From the NCBI RefSeq assembly GCF_040807025.1, contig NC_090942.1, forward strand, positions 177,386,247-177,450,246: a stretch of DNA of 64,000 bases, read 5' to 3'. The notes beneath the pieces were generated by a model. The model had not been told where the DNA came from, ran no database searches, and saw nothing but the letters and a program-made list of their open reading frames with translations. A program made the position numbers and the translations under genes. Below, piece by piece: positions 1 through 14,851 of the stretch (positions are counted from its first letter, which is position 1; each line of letters begins with the position of its first letter). Source of the DNA: Struthio camelus. Lineage: Eukaryota > Chordata > Aves > Struthioniformes > Struthionidae.

Positions 1-3000
1 TGTGTTTAAGGGCCAGCAGACCTGCTCTATAGGGTTCACCTCGCTGTCTGCGGTCTATCATAGCATTGAGCTCAACAGTGTAATTCCAGCTGGCAGAATT
101 ACACTGCCCACTGTGGGAGGTAATTCCAGTTTCTTAATTCCAGAATTAAGAAAAATGGTAGAACAAAGACTACTGTCTTCTTATTGTTGTTTTTTTAAAT
201 GAAACTTCTGAGTTTATGGAGTTCAAGGTACTCGATGCAGCAAGGGATCAACTGTCCTCTACGGCTTGAAATCCCTGCTAGGTCCCTGCCTTTACTGTGC
301 TGTAGCGTAAACTTAACTAAGATAATATAGCTGTATATAACAGCAACAGCGTACCAAATGAATACTATAGCGATAAGAAAGAGAGGGAGTAACAAGCTGT
401 AAACTGCAAGCGTGTTTATGGGATGTCATCCTTACCAAATAAGGTAAGCTGGAAATGAAAAGGGCAAAAGTAACTGCACTTTGACACCCTGGGCAGACCT
501 GCCTTTTCATCAAGAGGAGAGCTCCGTGTAGTTCAGAGCTTAATTCCATTTTGGGCAGCGCAAAGTGAATTAAACTAATTTACTCACAAACACTCTTACT
601 GTAAAATAAGTATACGCTCAGAAAGCTGGTATGGAGTAACCATCCTGGGCTATTTCCTTGTTTAGACAAGCCTTAACTTTCCCAGCAGTTATTCACATTC
701 CAGTCCAACTGAAGAAAATCAAGTGATGTGCTTTTCACTCTGAACAGACTTTATAAGCTAAGTGTGCAAAATATTCTAACACCAAGTTACCCCACTACAC
801 AGAATTGGAATGACAGTAATCCACTTAAAGGTGAAACTCCCCTGAAGCCTAATGAGTAATAAAATAAGTAAAGAACTCTTGCTCTTGAAATGGAAAGTTT
901 TGGCAGAGCTCACTTTTTTTTTGGTTTTGTATACAGAGGGTGGTGGTTTTTTTTTTTTTTTCCTCCTTTTTCCTCTCTGTTTTGCTCGCACAAGTTAACA
1001 ATTTGGTACAGATAAAACTCAATCCCTCAGATCCTCAGTACACTTAGTCCCTGATTCTAGACTACAATTTAGTACTTCACTTTTCTTAAAAGAAAATTTT
1101 GAAGTGCTCTAACTTTGCTTCCTTCAGCAGCCCCAGACAGACATCTCTCGTTTTCTGAAAGGAGCAGCAAACTACTTCCTTTAACTATGTTGCCCTGCCT
1201 GGGCTTATCTCATGACCCAAAAGACAACCTCCTAGTGTGCCCTGATCAATGAGCGAGTTTGGAGACGATCTGCATTTCAGTCCACCTGAACTCCTGCGTT
1301 AGGGCCAAGCTTCCTCCTGTCCATCCCTATCTCATGCTCCACAGAAAGCAAGCTTGGTCATCACAGTGCAGCCGTTCTGCAGTTGCGTTAAGCAACATGT
1401 AATGCTGCCTTCGTTTTTATTAGCTCTTCTACACGCATCACCAGGAAAGGGCAATTCAATACGGGCACACAGGTGCGGAGGTGTTCAGACAGGCGTTGAA
1501 AGACATGGTATGAGTTGTCCTGAAGAGAGAAGCAAGTTGCACAGCTATACATCTCCAGCATTGATACTGCAGAAAGTTATCACTACTGTGTTAACATATA
1601 TTTTGTTTGGAAATTGCCATCAATTATAAACACCACACAGCAACAAAAACCTGATAAGCCAGAGAGAAAGGCACTGCAGTCTCCAGCTTATGAAGATATA
1701 GCATAGAAAAATATTAACTGCTGCATGAAATCTCAAAACTGTATTTCCTTAGCAAAAGTAGGAGAAATCAAACAATAGGTGTCACAATCATAATTTAAGG
1801 TGTGTACCTTTCTACATGTTTGCCATTTTTTTCCAGTCAGGAAGGAATGTTTCTTTACAAACACAGAAACAGTCATCAGCTATTTAAGGAAATAAAAAAA
1901 AAAGTGACAGGGCACACCACAAACTACAGCTGATTGCAAGAAATTTCCATTTATCAACTCAGTTTATTATCTCAGTAATAAGATTCCATACTTATGAATC
2001 TTATTAAGTGCTGGCAAGTTAGGGGAAAGTCATACTTTTTGGAGCTTTAGTTTAGAGTAGGAAGGGAGAAGAAAAAATTTCCGCATAAAAAAATACCTTG
2101 ATGTCAATCATATTACCTTATCGTTAGTTTACAATAATTTTTAATTGGATTAATTACCATTTTGACATCGCTTCCCAGTAACTCTTTGGAAGCATCAGTT
2201 TGGAACACATGATCTCATCTAAAACATCCCCCAAACACTATTTTTGTTTCACATAGAGATCAACAAACACGCACAGCACTTACTATCCTGAGACAACAGA
2301 CAGGGCTAGAAGCTGAACCACCATTTCTTGGGGTATGCACTTCAGGGTCTGCACATGTCATTTCTCCCCAGTTAGTCTCCTAGATACATTTCACATCATC
2401 ACCACCTACTGAAAGACTGTCAGTTTAATACAGCAACTGGGTTTTATTCTGCCTGATGGAAATCTCGAGCAGCAACTAAAAATGTCACAAAGAGTTTGCA
2501 TCAACCTGCCCTTTTCCCACACCCTACATTTCAAAGTGTAGAGGCAAAAACAGAAAACAATTAAAGGAAATTCATAGCTAAGGCTGAAACATACCATACA
2601 TTTTCAAGGCGAAGGGCACAAAACATTAGTAAACCTCTGCAGTGATTACATACTCCCACTATCAAGCAATAAAAAAAACTATACAACAATGTCATCTCTA
2701 ACTATTAATAACCATACTTCCTTTACAGCATATAACCCTTCTCCTTAATTGTCTAACAAAGGTGTTTTCATACAAACCGTATTCCTATTTCCAGTAAGAC
2801 AGCAGAAAGAGTTCAAGAACTGATTTATAGCGCCACATACCCTCAACAAATCCTACATCATTCCTAACTGTCATCTACTGATTTATCCTTTTAGGTTCTC
2901 GGAACTCAGTTCAAACATTTTTGGTTTTGCGGTATGGTCTATCAGAGAGCTGGAGTCAGATTCAAAATTTCATGTCTGCCCTGACCTCAGGGAAAGTCTC

Positions 3001-3536
3001 TTCAACTCTTCTGCTTGTGCTCTGCCTTCTGCAATTGCAAAAATGAAACAATAGTAAAGACCTCTCTGCTAAGTACTTTGAGATCCAACATTTTAAAAGC
3101 TTTAAGAATTTTCTTAGTTTAAAATCTCAAGGATAATGAGCAGATTTCTACAATGTTTCATAATTAACAAAGACAAAAAAAAAAGGTTGTATTCTCTGTT
3201 TTTCCTTTTAAATTAGGAATTTTCATGCTGTGGTTTATATGCTTATCATTCTCCCAAATTTGAAGCAACATCTGCTTAGGAGTCTGAAGTAATGGCAGCT
3301 GCAACTTCTTAATTTTACTGAAAAGCTACACTGATAATACAGATGTTAATATTTGATTGCATTTTTCATAGTACTGACAAAAAACTCTAAGATTCATTAA
3401 CTTAAGAATTTTACACATTGTTTGATGGTTATATTTCAAATGCTACACAAGTCAAAAAGCTCTCTTCTCAGACTAATATATATTCTTTTATTTCCAGGAA
3501 ACTTCTCTGAGCACTTCAGCTAGACCACTGATCAAA

Positions 3537-3553
3537 GGGGGGGGGGGGGGGGG
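3537..3553. repeat. G17 homopolymer
   Basis: An uninterrupted run of 17 G on plus, in LMO7 intron 3. Confidence 0.95.
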
Positions 3554-6500
3554 AGTTCCCCTCCCACAGTAATTTCACCTGTCAGAACAAAACTAGATAC
3601 TTAAGGTAGTAACAGCCATATAGAAATCCTCATCTAGTTTAAACACTAAGAATCTGAAGATGTTACGGCACTAATTTAAAACAATGCAATAAACATACCA
3701 CTACGCAATAAAACGCTCCTCAACATTTAAAAAAAATTATACTGTTTGCCATAGCAGATGGGTTTCCAGCTAAGCGTAACATCAGGCTGGAACACCAGGA
3801 GGAAAAAACGCATGAAGAACATAAAAGAAAAAACACAGGTTGACATACTAAGTATTGTAAAATATCACTTAGAGTTACACTGGCCTTCCTGGCAATTAAA
3901 ATTTACTCATTAAAAATCTCTTGCTTTCCACAGGAAAAACAAAACCAACACTTTACTGGAAGTATTTTGTTACCTGCAGCATAAAAAGGATATTCAATAA
4001 AGACAGGTAAATAACTACTACTGTAAAGAGAAAGCCAACCTCATTTTTGTCATTTGAAATGCTACTGAGCCTGCAGAAAATTTGCTGGGTGCCCTATAAA
4101 GGAAAGGGCACAATGATGGGAAGTTGGACCAAGTGCACACAATATGTGAGACATTCTTCGTTCACTTTCTCCCTATTCTGAAGTTTTAGGCATACTGCAG
4201 TTAAGTATAAGAATCACAAGGAACACTAATTGGTTTTGTAAAAGCAAAATCTGCATTCATGGAAGTAACTAGATTATGCCAGTAACTAGATGTCTTTTGA
4301 GAAATTAATGTGCATCGTCTTGTGTCTTGCCCTATAAGAAGCAATACTATAGACGGACAAATCAGCTTCTAGGTGAAAATGCATCAAATTTCACACTTAG
4401 CAGAAGTGCTACATATACACTTGCCCTTGACCTCTGAATTTACAGTCCAAAGACAAAAATCAAAAACACAGGACAGGGCTCAGCCATGAAGGAAATGGAA
4501 GGCAGGACTCGAGGCAGAGTTCACCACTGTTTTACTATTATGTGGGCTGGGACTTGTCAAAAAGGTTACTTAAAAACTTCAAAAGAAGAAGCCATGCTTC
4601 AAGTCACTCTACATTGTGCTTTCTCAGCATCTCCAACTCTCTCCTCACTGCAAAAAGGTGCTTTAGACAAGCAAACACAGCAAGTCCTCACATGGTTATT
4701 AGCTCATTAGTCAGCTCTCAACCAAAATTTATGAGGCTGGCCATTTCTTGTGAGAGATTTTGGATAGCATTAGCTTGAGCTATCTGTTTTTTCTGCTGTT
4801 TGGTGGCAAAGCAAGGCCAACATCAGTATCTTTTAGGTAACTTATTCCACATATTTACGTATTTGTCTTTTCTCATTTTCAATGAGGAATAGAAAGAAGA
4901 GTATGGGGAGGGGGGGCCTATTTTCCATTATTCACTTTCTCACACCACACAAACTGCTGTTAGCATTCCTAATGTTATCTAGCCCATGCTAGTCATATTC
5001 ACAGATCAGAAGTTGGAAAAGATTTTTTTTTAAAGCTACAAAATACTAAAAACAAAACCAAACAGAAAACTCCCCTCAAAACACACCACAATGAGAAAAA
5101 TAATAAAAGAAAAAAAAAAAAGGGGGAAAAGTCTTACAGATGAATAGAAAAAAGATACTGGATATGAAACTGGATAAACAAGAAAGGAGACCATCTAATA
5201 AAAATGCAAGACAACAGAAAGCATGAACCAGTATAAAGGTTATACTGAACACAAAAAGTTGGACAGCAGGAGATAATAAATGCAGTCAGGATTTTCAGCA
5301 GGAAGGGATGATTCCAAGGCACTTCAGAAGCAGAGCTACTTTAGGTGAGTGAAAAAAAAAGATATTTTTAATTAAAAAAAATCATATTAATATTACCATC
5401 ACATTTTAAAAAGTGTTCTAAATTAAAGACTTAACTAATTCAAATTTAAATTATCTAGAGAGTGAGTTTGTAGCCAAGTCCTAAATAAAATATGCAAAAT
5501 GAAAATTTTTATCTCAGTTGTATGGATTCTACCCCCAAAATTGTTTAAAAATGTCCTGTAAGAAAGTGGAAATTTGACATTGTTGTAGGAGACTGGCATT
5601 CAGATAACTGTATCAAGAAAACTTTCCCATATATCTTTTAATATATCAGAGTTATATCAGATATAAAAGATATATTTGGCTGGCTATATTTGATGACAGA
5701 AGATAAGGACGTACCAGGGCAGTTCCAACTTCTGCAAGGTGTTAGGCACAAAGGCTCAGAAAAATAATTGTAGTGGTAGCGTTTTAACTTCTCTGCCCTT
5801 GTCTTTATCTCTCTCTCATTTTGGTATATTTTTTCCTATTTCTCCCTTTTTACCTTTATTATTTCCTGCTTTATTGATTTATGATAATAAATCTTTATGT
5901 TAATAAACTCGATTACAAAGTGGCTTTTCTTCACTTTTTGTGTTCGCTCTCTTGGTGCAAGCGGAATAATTCCTTCTGATTTATTAAATGAGTAAATTAT
6001 ATAATATAGTGCTGTTATAGTACATTTCATTGCAGGATAGGGAAAGATATTTGAATACAGCACTTCTCAGAAGGGCACATTAGGCCTAGGTGAACCAGGA
6101 ACATAAGTAGTTGAAAAAAATCTGTGTGGAAAACAATATTAAGATACTCTTCACCCCAAAAGATTCCCAATTCCCTAGTAGAATCAAAAAAATAAAAGTA
6201 TATAATTTTCTGAATGCATATGGTCAAACCTGGGATAGTCGATAGATGAATGGTCTTTTGCTCTTGTGTGAAAGGTAAATGAAAGCTCACTAAAAAAGTG
6301 TCAGACCTGAAGTAAGGAACTTCTTGTGAATAAGATGTTTTGTGCTAATTTTCATCCAGCACTCAAACTGAGAGAGTTGGAAAGGAAAAGCAACAGCTCT
6401 GCTTGATCAAAATGAATGGCTAGTTAATAAAAAATAAACAAAACCTAAAAACACAGAAGAGTAATGGCACTTCATTTTAAATCCTATAAACCCAATAGCC

Positions 6501-7910
6501 GCCCAATACCATGTCTTTGACCATAGCCCCAGGCCTTCAACGTGACATGGTTCCCAATCACAGAGCAGAGTGTTGCACTTCCACCTTACTACCAGGATTT
6601 GCAAAGACAGATACATGGTCTTAAGACAATACTAGGAAGTTGCAAGGCAGGGTTCCCATGAGCTACTGCTTCCCAGCGGGGATATTGACTCTCATTCTAA
6701 ATTTTCCATTTGAAATCAGGTAGCAACTTATGTTTACTACGCTACTGGTCATGCAGCTATTTCTCTTGAAATAAAAATCTATCTAGCAAGATCTATCAAT
6801 GTAAGAGAGGGTTTTTTGTTTGTTTGCTTGCTTTTTAAGCATATCTTCATGACATAGGTCTATTTCATTTAAGTATGGACCAGAAGTGGATTTTTAAGGT
6901 AGGCTGCACACTTCCTAACTTGGACAGCGAGATCTGAGCCTCCACAATTCTCTGACTTTTCATTACACCTAATGTGTCCCTCCAAATTGACAAAGGACCA
7001 GGAACTGCTACTTTGTACCCATTTTGCCTGCCTACCCTGCAGCACTAGGGAAAAAATACCGACTTCTTATAAAAGTTGTGGATCTTTCAGAGTAAAAGTT
7101 GGAAGGAGAAGCAGAAATTAATTCTGCGTTCCCTAGAAATTATCTCAGTGCAACTCTTAAACAAATAGCATTCTCTCACCTTAAAAATAGTGGTGTTTAA
7201 GGAAAGCATTAACCTGGTCTATTAATCAAGCATTCAAACTTCTTTCCTTCAGTGTCCCTTCAGTTAAAAATAAAAATAATTTAAATTAAAAAAAAAAAAA
7301 AAGGCATACCATGTCCGAGCTCCCTGAACTCCTTTCAAGAAACCTAGACGAACTGCTGCACCATCTCAGAAGCCTTTTGCATTTTGTTAAAAATCAACCT
7401 GGAGCAAGTCTCATTTTTCTGCAACTACATACAGCTGGAATTGGTCCTTTGTACCCTGGAGCCTGCACGCCCCAGTGCTCAGCAGCTCAAGAGCTGCACC
7501 AACATTTCTTTGGTCGCCCATGGTGGCAAGCTAGCCTAGGACGGCTCCAGTGGCATCCATCCTGCTGCACCATCAGCTGAGCTCCATAACATGCCCTGAG
7601 TTACGGCTTGACCCACCCAGCAAACTGGCAATGATTTGGGACTCACCAACATGTGAGGCTCCCAGCTGCAGCAGTTCTGCAAAATATGCTGCGCTGCAGC
7701 AGGAACAGGAATTCCCAGCCGTTGTTTCCTGCTCATTGCAGTAAGGATAGAAAAGTTTCACACACTGGCCAAACTGACCTAAGAGCTTGCCGTCCCCCCA
7801 TCAATGGATAGGTCTGCTCTGCCCTCTGTCTCCTGTTCCCACTGCTTCCTTGTGGCAGCTCAGGTATTTTGTCTTACCCCTTTGTGAATCGGTTCAGCTT
7901 TCTAAATTGT

Positions 7911-7926
7911 AAAATAAATAAATAAA

Positions 7927-7957
<31 letters not shown>
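7911..7957. repeat. Compound microsatellite (AAAT)n (TG)n (TA)n
   Basis: Three adjacent simple repeats: about four AAAT-like units, then about nine TG units, then about six TA units. It lies inside LMO7 intron 3. Confidence 0.95.
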
Positions 7958-8741
7958 TAAAGTTTAAAAAAATCGTTAAATCTCACACAAACTATGGGAG
8001 GCACACAGCTGAGAAGAGCAACAGAGACGTGGCACTGCAATAGCAAACCATCAGACAGATTTCACATCATGGCTGGGCTAAGTTTCCCTTCCAAGAAATG
8101 TTAGTGCAATCTCCCAAGCAAGCTGCAGCCCAACCTTTTTAGGCCAGTCTAAATCACGTATATCAGGTTATATAAATTTTTAAGTTTAACTTACTTAGCA
8201 TTTTGGTCACTGAATGCCAAGTTTCACTTAGGTGTTTACTCATCAAAACACACGTATTTATTTATCATTCCATTATGATTATACCTGAAGCACTGTAATT
8301 TACACCCAAATTTGCTACACAGTAGTATAACCAAACTAAAGATGAAAGCTAAAGCTTATTTTCTGTTGTCCAAAATGAGTTTGGAATTTAGGTGATCCTG
8401 CTAATAAAAAAATCCCTGTTAGATTCCATGAGAATTATGATGTCACAAAAGCAAGTGACATATTAATTTAATTAAGCATTTACTTCATTTAAAAAAAAAA
8501 AAAGCACCTCAATTCCCTATTTCCACACAAAAAGTATAGCATAAAGCATTGCATATAAATGCAAATGTGTTGTTATTCAAATAGGCTTTCATTTCCTATT
8601 TTATTTTTTTTCCCCAAATAACCATGAAGTCAAAGAAGCAATACAATGAGACCACGCTGGAGATTTAACCAAACATGGTGGTTGATCATTTTGTTTCTGT
8701 ACTGCTCAAGTATTTGAAGAGAGTATTTGACAACTTTTCTT

Positions 8742-8769
8742 AATATATATATATACATACACACACACA
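8742..8769. repeat. (AT)n (AC)n microsatellite
   Basis: About six AT units are followed by CATAC and (AC)n. It is the same kind of compound run as the one 0.8 kb to the left, in the same intron. Confidence 0.93.
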
Positions 8770-11113
8770 GCTAATATGGAAATCAAATACATTAACTCAG
8801 CCTGATGAATCCAGAGGATGAAGAACAAGAAACTGTAGGAAGAACACAATCAAAAGGTGTCTACAGAAAAGATATCACAGAAACTGCAAGACTCGCATTC
8901 AAGTCACAGTGAGAGGTAGCGAGAGCGAGCAAAAAACAAAAATTTAAGTTCAAAGAGGGTTTTAAGTTCATTAAGAAAAGAAGAAAGTCCCCCTACCAAC
9001 TGTATTGGTAAAACTCATACAGATCCGGTGAACAGCAATTAATTTAAGACTAAAAAGGCATTGAATACAGCAGAAATGAAAGCCACAGAGGTATACACGA
9101 AGCCATGGAGAACACAATCTACAGGAAGATTCATGGAAGAAAACTTACGAATGATGAAAATATTTCCAGAACATAACAAGCAAGCCTACAGGATAATTTC
9201 TTAGCAAGCTGTACATTTAAGAGTACTGTAAACCTTATTCTTCTACACTTGAAAATAAAACAAGGAAATTACCAGTAAAAGTGTTTTACCCTGGGAATTG
9301 CTTCTCAAGTGGATCCTTTCCATCTCTAAATCCTATGGTTCACTGAGCATGGTATCATGAGGCTGTCAGGTACCAATGTTTGTGTTTCTCCAAATGCACA
9401 AAACCATAGTTTCTAATGTGAGTTTTACATGCAGGGATGAAAGTCAGTCTCCTCAAAGCTGGAAACCGAGTATGCTTCTCCCAAGTCTAGGGAAACAAAC
9501 CTCCCTTCCCTCTCATTAAGGGCCTCATAATCACGATCTTCTGAAATGAATATATTTGCGTAAAACCTCTTCCATCAGTTAACACAAAACATCAGTTCTC
9601 CCAGTGATTTATCTTCAACTGCTATTTTAAGACCAATGATACCACTGCATAGTCTTGGTTTACTAGTTTCATTCACCCTTCTTCCCCTTTCTTTAATTTT
9701 TGCAGACTTGCAGGAACTAGAAACAACTGGAGGGAACAGTAATACACCACAAGTATGTGGTAAGAGATGAACTATACACCTAAGGAATACTCCAAGTTTT
9801 TGTATCTGGAAACAAATAAACAAGCAAATATGTAAAAATGGGAGTTCAAACAGTTATGATTCAAGACAACACTTAAGTCACCATAAAAATGAGATCTGTT
9901 CCATGGTTTTTTGGTTTGGACTAATGGCCACTTCAGAGGCCATTCAGGCAGTCAGACTAGCGATAGAATAACGGTGCTGTCTTCCCCGGGATGATTTTGG
10001 TTTAATTTGAATTCCTGCGTGGATGCCTCACAGGAAAAGAATGTGCAGCACTTGTTATTCCTGAGTCCAAGTTCCTGAGCTTTTCTGGGACAAGGGCAAC
10101 TAACACTTCATGTGGTCATTTCATGTGGAAATGCACATTCTGAGCCTGCAACAAGCATGCCGCAAGTTAACCCAATCTTACGGCCATCAGCCAAGTCAAC
10201 TACAGAATGCCTTCTTCTCTAGAGAGCTATATAGTTGACCAGCAAAAGCAGGCATTTTATTGGTTCATGCCTTTAAAATATATAATTACAAGTATCTGCA
10301 GATGTTTTGCATTCTACTCACATTAAGAAGTCAAATAACTTTCCCCAACATTATGATTGCATGCTTGCCATAAGGTGGAATGTTCTGCTTGTTACAAGAA
10401 TCATGCACATGTCCCTGTTCACCTTTAAGATAAGAGCAACAGTTCTGGTTGTAGGAGTAAGATACATTAATGGTGACAAGGATAGCCAACAAGGCTACCT
10501 TCCAAGAAAAAAATGGTAAAGAAATAAATTTGAATCTTTTTTTTTTAAATGATTTTTTTTTTATGATGCCAAATGGCTACAAAATTTCTCCTACAGCCCC
10601 TGCAAATTTGTCAACAGCACATTGGAAATCCTTTGAGGTTACTGTGAAAATAAAATGATTCAATGTAATTATTTTTTTCTATGACAGACAATGTGTTTCA
10701 CAGCCAAAATATTGTGAAATTTCTTAATGGAAGCCTAAAGAGAGATCTCTGCATCACCTGAGTTATTTTAGTGCAACCAAAGCTTTAACAGAGTTGGGGA
10801 AGAAGTAAATTCCCATTCCCTACTAGAGGGATGTCTAAGGTGGTTTGTGAATACAAATAGGATGATGGCCTTTAAATAAAGATGGGTAACGTCACATAGG
10901 TCTGTGCACAGGAGCACTTGTGCCGTTTCATATAGTAACAAACTGATTAAAATTACAGATCCGAATCACAGCACAGGTAATCTTGAGTTCTAAGTCAACG
11001 CAAAAAATGGCACAATTTTTAACAGAAGTGAAAATGGAACTAAAATACTGAAAACTTGGTAGGTTTCTGTAGTGCCTTTTGTTCTTATGCGTTCGCAAGA
11101 CACCACTCATGGC

Positions 11114-11129
11114 GGGGGGGGGGGGGGGG
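11114..11129. repeat. G16 homopolymer
   Basis: A 16-base G run on plus, 51 bases downstream of the LMO7 exon 3 donor on the transcribed strand. It reads as a C run in the RNA. Confidence 0.95.
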
Positions 11130-11179
11130 ATCAGAACTAGTAGAATTATGTAGATAATAGATCTGACATCATTACTTAC

Positions 11180-11249
11180 CAAGCCAGCTATTGGAGTTGA
11201 CAGGCGATTGATCTTCTTAACAATGCCAGGTTTGATCTTGTTAATCAAA
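11180..11249 (-). CDS. LMO7: LMO7 coding exon 3 (CH domain)
   Basis: This 70-bp exon has acceptor tctttttag and donor TTG|gtaagt. It completes the Asp codon begun in exon 2 and adds 23 residues, LINKIKPGIVKKINRLSTPI then AGL, ending phase 0. The motif LINKIKPG-x-V-K-K-I-N is a strong CH-domain signature, and RLSTPIAGL is characteristic of LMO7. The family continues with a DNINVFLKAC-type segment in the next exon. I looked for it in the 11 kb to the left on this strand and did not find it, so intron 3 probably runs past base 1. Reading on past the donor gives a short run of unrelated residues and then a stop, which supports the splice site. Confidence 0.96.
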
Positions 11250-14200
11250 CTAAAAAGAAGTCACATGGATTTCTGTTATATAATCAACTGTATTTAAGCA
11301 TGAATATCAATGTTTATTAAGAAATATTTTGCATCTATTGCTAATTTTAAGTGACTTGAACCAAGCAAATTTGAACATGTAAACCCAAATAATTTGCATC
11401 TTTTCATCAGTTTTCCAAAAAACAACCACCAAACAACAACAGATTGCAGAAGCAAAAACTAGGACAAGTCACAAAAATAAAGGTTGCTGAGAATAGCAAA
11501 GTGAGAAGGAAAGAAAAAGATGAATCAGAAATGCACAGTTAGCTGTAGGTAGAAACAAAGCTGTGTTTAGGCTACATGGGTGGCAATGTTAATCAGACTC
11601 AAATTTTCCACTTAAAGATTTTCTTCTAATAAAAGTTCTGATGTAGCAGATATTAAAAAAAAAAATCAGAATATTAATTTTCAATGTGAAAGTTGTGAAG
11701 TTCCCATAAGCATAGGAAATCAACTCAGTTTTCACACACTGTCGGTCCCAGTATGATATGTACAACCACCATTTTTGTTACATGACATGCAAGTCATGGT
11801 TTCAATCTCAGCCAGAAATATTTTTCCTCACATTATTGCTACTCTACTTTATCTAGAATTCATAATTAAACTAAGAAGATTAGATAGACAAACATATCAC
11901 TGTTGAACACAGAAGCCTAAACGCGCATCTTGCCCTGCAGCGAGGATGAGGCAAAGATGCAGATGCACAGGATTCCTCATACCTGCATACTCTGGTTTTC
12001 AATCATGGAGGTAGAGAAAATCCGTGGTTCAGTTAAGTACATGCAGACCACAGGACCAACAGAGAACTAGGACCTCAGGACACCCTGTAGGCTCCCCATC
12101 TGCCTAAATACCTCTGTGGATTTTGGACTTACTCCCTCATCTTGTTGCTGCTTATCTGGCCAGTCCCTTTGCCCACACAAAGCATCAGTGAGGTTTTGTG
12201 ATCTACCCACACCAATGCAAAGGACCCGGAGTTTAAAATTATATGTGGAGAAAGGAATTTTTCCACATAAAAAGCAAATTTATTTGGAAAACAAACACAA
12301 AGAATGGCATTTATGTGAACAAAATGGAATGGTAGATGGATTTCTAAATGCTTGCAGAAAAAGAAAGAATGGTTGCAGGTCCTGAGATTTCTAGACTCCA
12401 TTAAATCATTTACTAAACAGAATACTTCTGATGACTTATCCACAAAAAAACAAACAAACAACCCCCCCCCAAATCGTTTTTGAGTAGAATTAAGAAGTGT
12501 TTTATTTTCCTTATGCATCATTTTTGTTAGCTTTAATGTACTTTAAAACATGAAATAGCATATAGCTAGGATAACTTTAATGGCTTTCTTCTGATAACGT
12601 ATGCACAGGAGATCTACTGTACTGTAAAACAATATTTGTCAACTACTGGTCAGCCAACCGCCCAGCATGCACACTTGGTCATTCAGTGCACCAAACAAAG
12701 CAACTGGGCTGCTATAGGAATATGGTGGAAGTACAAGTCTGATCTGCTGCAGTTTCACGTCCACAGATAATCTCTCCCTGGAAGCCAGAAGTAGCCATGT
12801 CAGAGCTGAACCAGGGTAATACACAATGCTGGGTCTAGTTTGCCTCTGTTACTCAAGATCTTGCGTTCTATTTACTTCAGTGAAAATCAGACATCTGAAA
12901 AACCTTTCCCATCTTGCTCTTTTCTGCTTCTATAGAATTTCTGTGAAAACCACTTCTCCTTCTACCTCAAGTATGTCAAATTTAAAACGATATAGGAGGA
13001 CAGCTATATGATTTAGTGCAAGATAATTAGGCATATTTTCCTTTAAAGAATGTTGTATGCCTCCTAAGGCAAGCTGCTCAGCTGAAGAAATTACAGGATG
13101 TTTTTTCTTGCATATGGCTATTAATTACATATAAATTTAACTGATTTGCATTTGGCAGATGGAAACTCACATTCTTTTGCCAAAGAAACGTCAACAATGA
13201 AGATATCAGAGGAGCAGGACATAGTGTTTTTAAGAACTGGCACTGAACTGCTATTTAAGTGTTACAGCCAAACATAATACACACATCCCACTAAATACGT
13301 ACCTGAAGTAGCTCCTCTTAAAGTATAAACTATTTTATTACAACATTCAGTCTAGCTAATATTTTATTACATTAGTAATGAAAATACAATTTTCATTCTC
13401 TACAACAGCATTTAATCTTCAAAATAAATCAACTCCATTATATGAATGAATCCCTGAAAGATGACTGCAGAAGTACTAGCAAAATAGGCTGAAAGAAGTG
13501 CCCACGGAGAAGAATAAAGGACAGAACAGACAGAAAAGGCAGTAATATTTGCAGAAGGAAGGATGCAGGAAAGTTGCATATGTGTATTTACTTTGGTCAC
13601 TTTTCATACACACTAACAAATTCAAAAACCTTCTGAAAGTTAGCTTGGATGAAAGTAACTGATGTAAGAACAGCTCTGAGATTCCAAGGAATTTTTAAAT
13701 TTCCTATGGAGACCTCTTATGAGACTTCTCTCTTACTGGCATTCAAATGACATTTATACCTGCCATACCTTAAAACCCTAAGGGGTTAGCACAGCTTGCA
13801 ATCTTGGAATCTTATTCTAAATAAGCATAAAACCAAATACAGATGCATGGAAAAGACCTGACAAGTGGACATTTTACACCTCTGACTCAGTCTACCAACC
13901 AAACCAGGTAAGTCCCATTATTGCCAAGCCTATAACATATAAGCACAAGGCAGCTTTTTTTTTTTTTTTTTTTTTGAGAAAAACAGCCTAGAAAAGGCTG
14001 AGGTCAGAATACTGTTATTGAAATTTGTAATTAAGTCAGTCCAGAAAGTACTGAAACCAGGACTGCATATGCACATACACATAAGTGTATTTCGACATTA
14101 TGCCAAGACCCAATCCCTTTATTTTATCATCTTAAAGTGCTTGTTGAAAAAATATGTATATTTTTATAAAGTATGCATATCCCTAAATGCCACCCAATGC

Positions 14201-14851
14201 CTCTGAGATACTCAGAGGTAGTCACAACTGCTCAGAAGACCAAATAACCCCTTCTCATACCTCATACTGAACAACAGTATTAGTAAGCAATAGATACATG
14301 AAATCATGCATGCTATCTTTAATAAACAATTTCCTAATATTCACTTCTGAAATGAACTGCTTTTTGAAAAGAAAAGGCATATGGCAGGGGATAGCTTACA
14401 TGATTTAGAGAACAACCATCACAGGTAATTTACAGTAACTTTTTTTTTTTTTTTTTAAACTGAAAAGAAACAATGGGTATACGGGTGACCATGTGCCTTG
14501 ATCACAACACCCCAGCTGCACCATCTTGCACCAGCTGAAAATAAAATCCAATGATACTATGCGCATTATAACCAACAAAATTTATCAGTTGGCCAGAGGA
14601 TCAACACGACCCTCTAGCAAACACACGAGGAAGCATGTGGGACAACACATGGAATATGTAGTGCTAGAAAGAGGATTCTTGAAAAGCGTTCCCCTCCTCC
14701 CCGACAATAATAAACACATATAACAAAATTTAACTCCAAAATGATTCTTAAAAAAAAATAAAAAAAAAAATACAGAAACAAAAGACCAGAAAGGCAAACA
14801 GCCAACTGAGGTCAACCTGAACAATTTTTACATAGATAAAACAATACTCAC
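11250..14851 (-). other. LMO7: LMO7 intron 2
   Basis: This is a 3.6-kb intron, bounded on the minus strand by gtgagt at the exon 2 side and tctttttag at the exon 3 side. It contains T runs at 13955-13975 and 14440-14456 and a C9 run at 12462-12470. A 130-codon minus-strand frame (12521-12129) is rich in Phe, Cys and Lys, matches no family I know, and is treated as chance. Confidence 0.9.
13955..13975. repeat. T21 homopolymer
   Basis: 21 T in LMO7 intron 2. No retroposed gene is recognisable beside it. Confidence 0.9.

Larger units (their letters stand above)
1..11179 (-). other. LMO7: LMO7 intron 3 (partial)
   Basis: This is noncoding, AT-rich DNA with no exon that I can recognise on either strand. 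It holds a 17-base G run (3537-3553), a compound microsatellite at 7911-7957, an AT/AC microsatellite at 8742-8769 and a 16-base G run at 11114-11129. Scattered poly-A stretches have no attached retrocopy. Its short open frames (up to about 105 codons) show no family motif and are best taken as chance. Confidence 0.8.

Noticed and set aside
1..11179. Further LMO7 CH-domain exon (DNINVFLKAC-type segment)
   Set aside because: Searched by eye on the minus strand through the whole stretch; no matching coding segment with splice sites was found.
12129..12521. 130-codon minus-strand frame in LMO7 intron 2
   Set aside because: Composition is biased to Phe, Lys and Cys with no motif, and it runs across a simple A- and C-rich tract.
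13955..14456. Long T runs as tails of minus-strand retrocopies
   Set aside because: The adjoining sequence on the right is not a gene copy or known SINE, and the bounds lack a target-site duplication that I can see.
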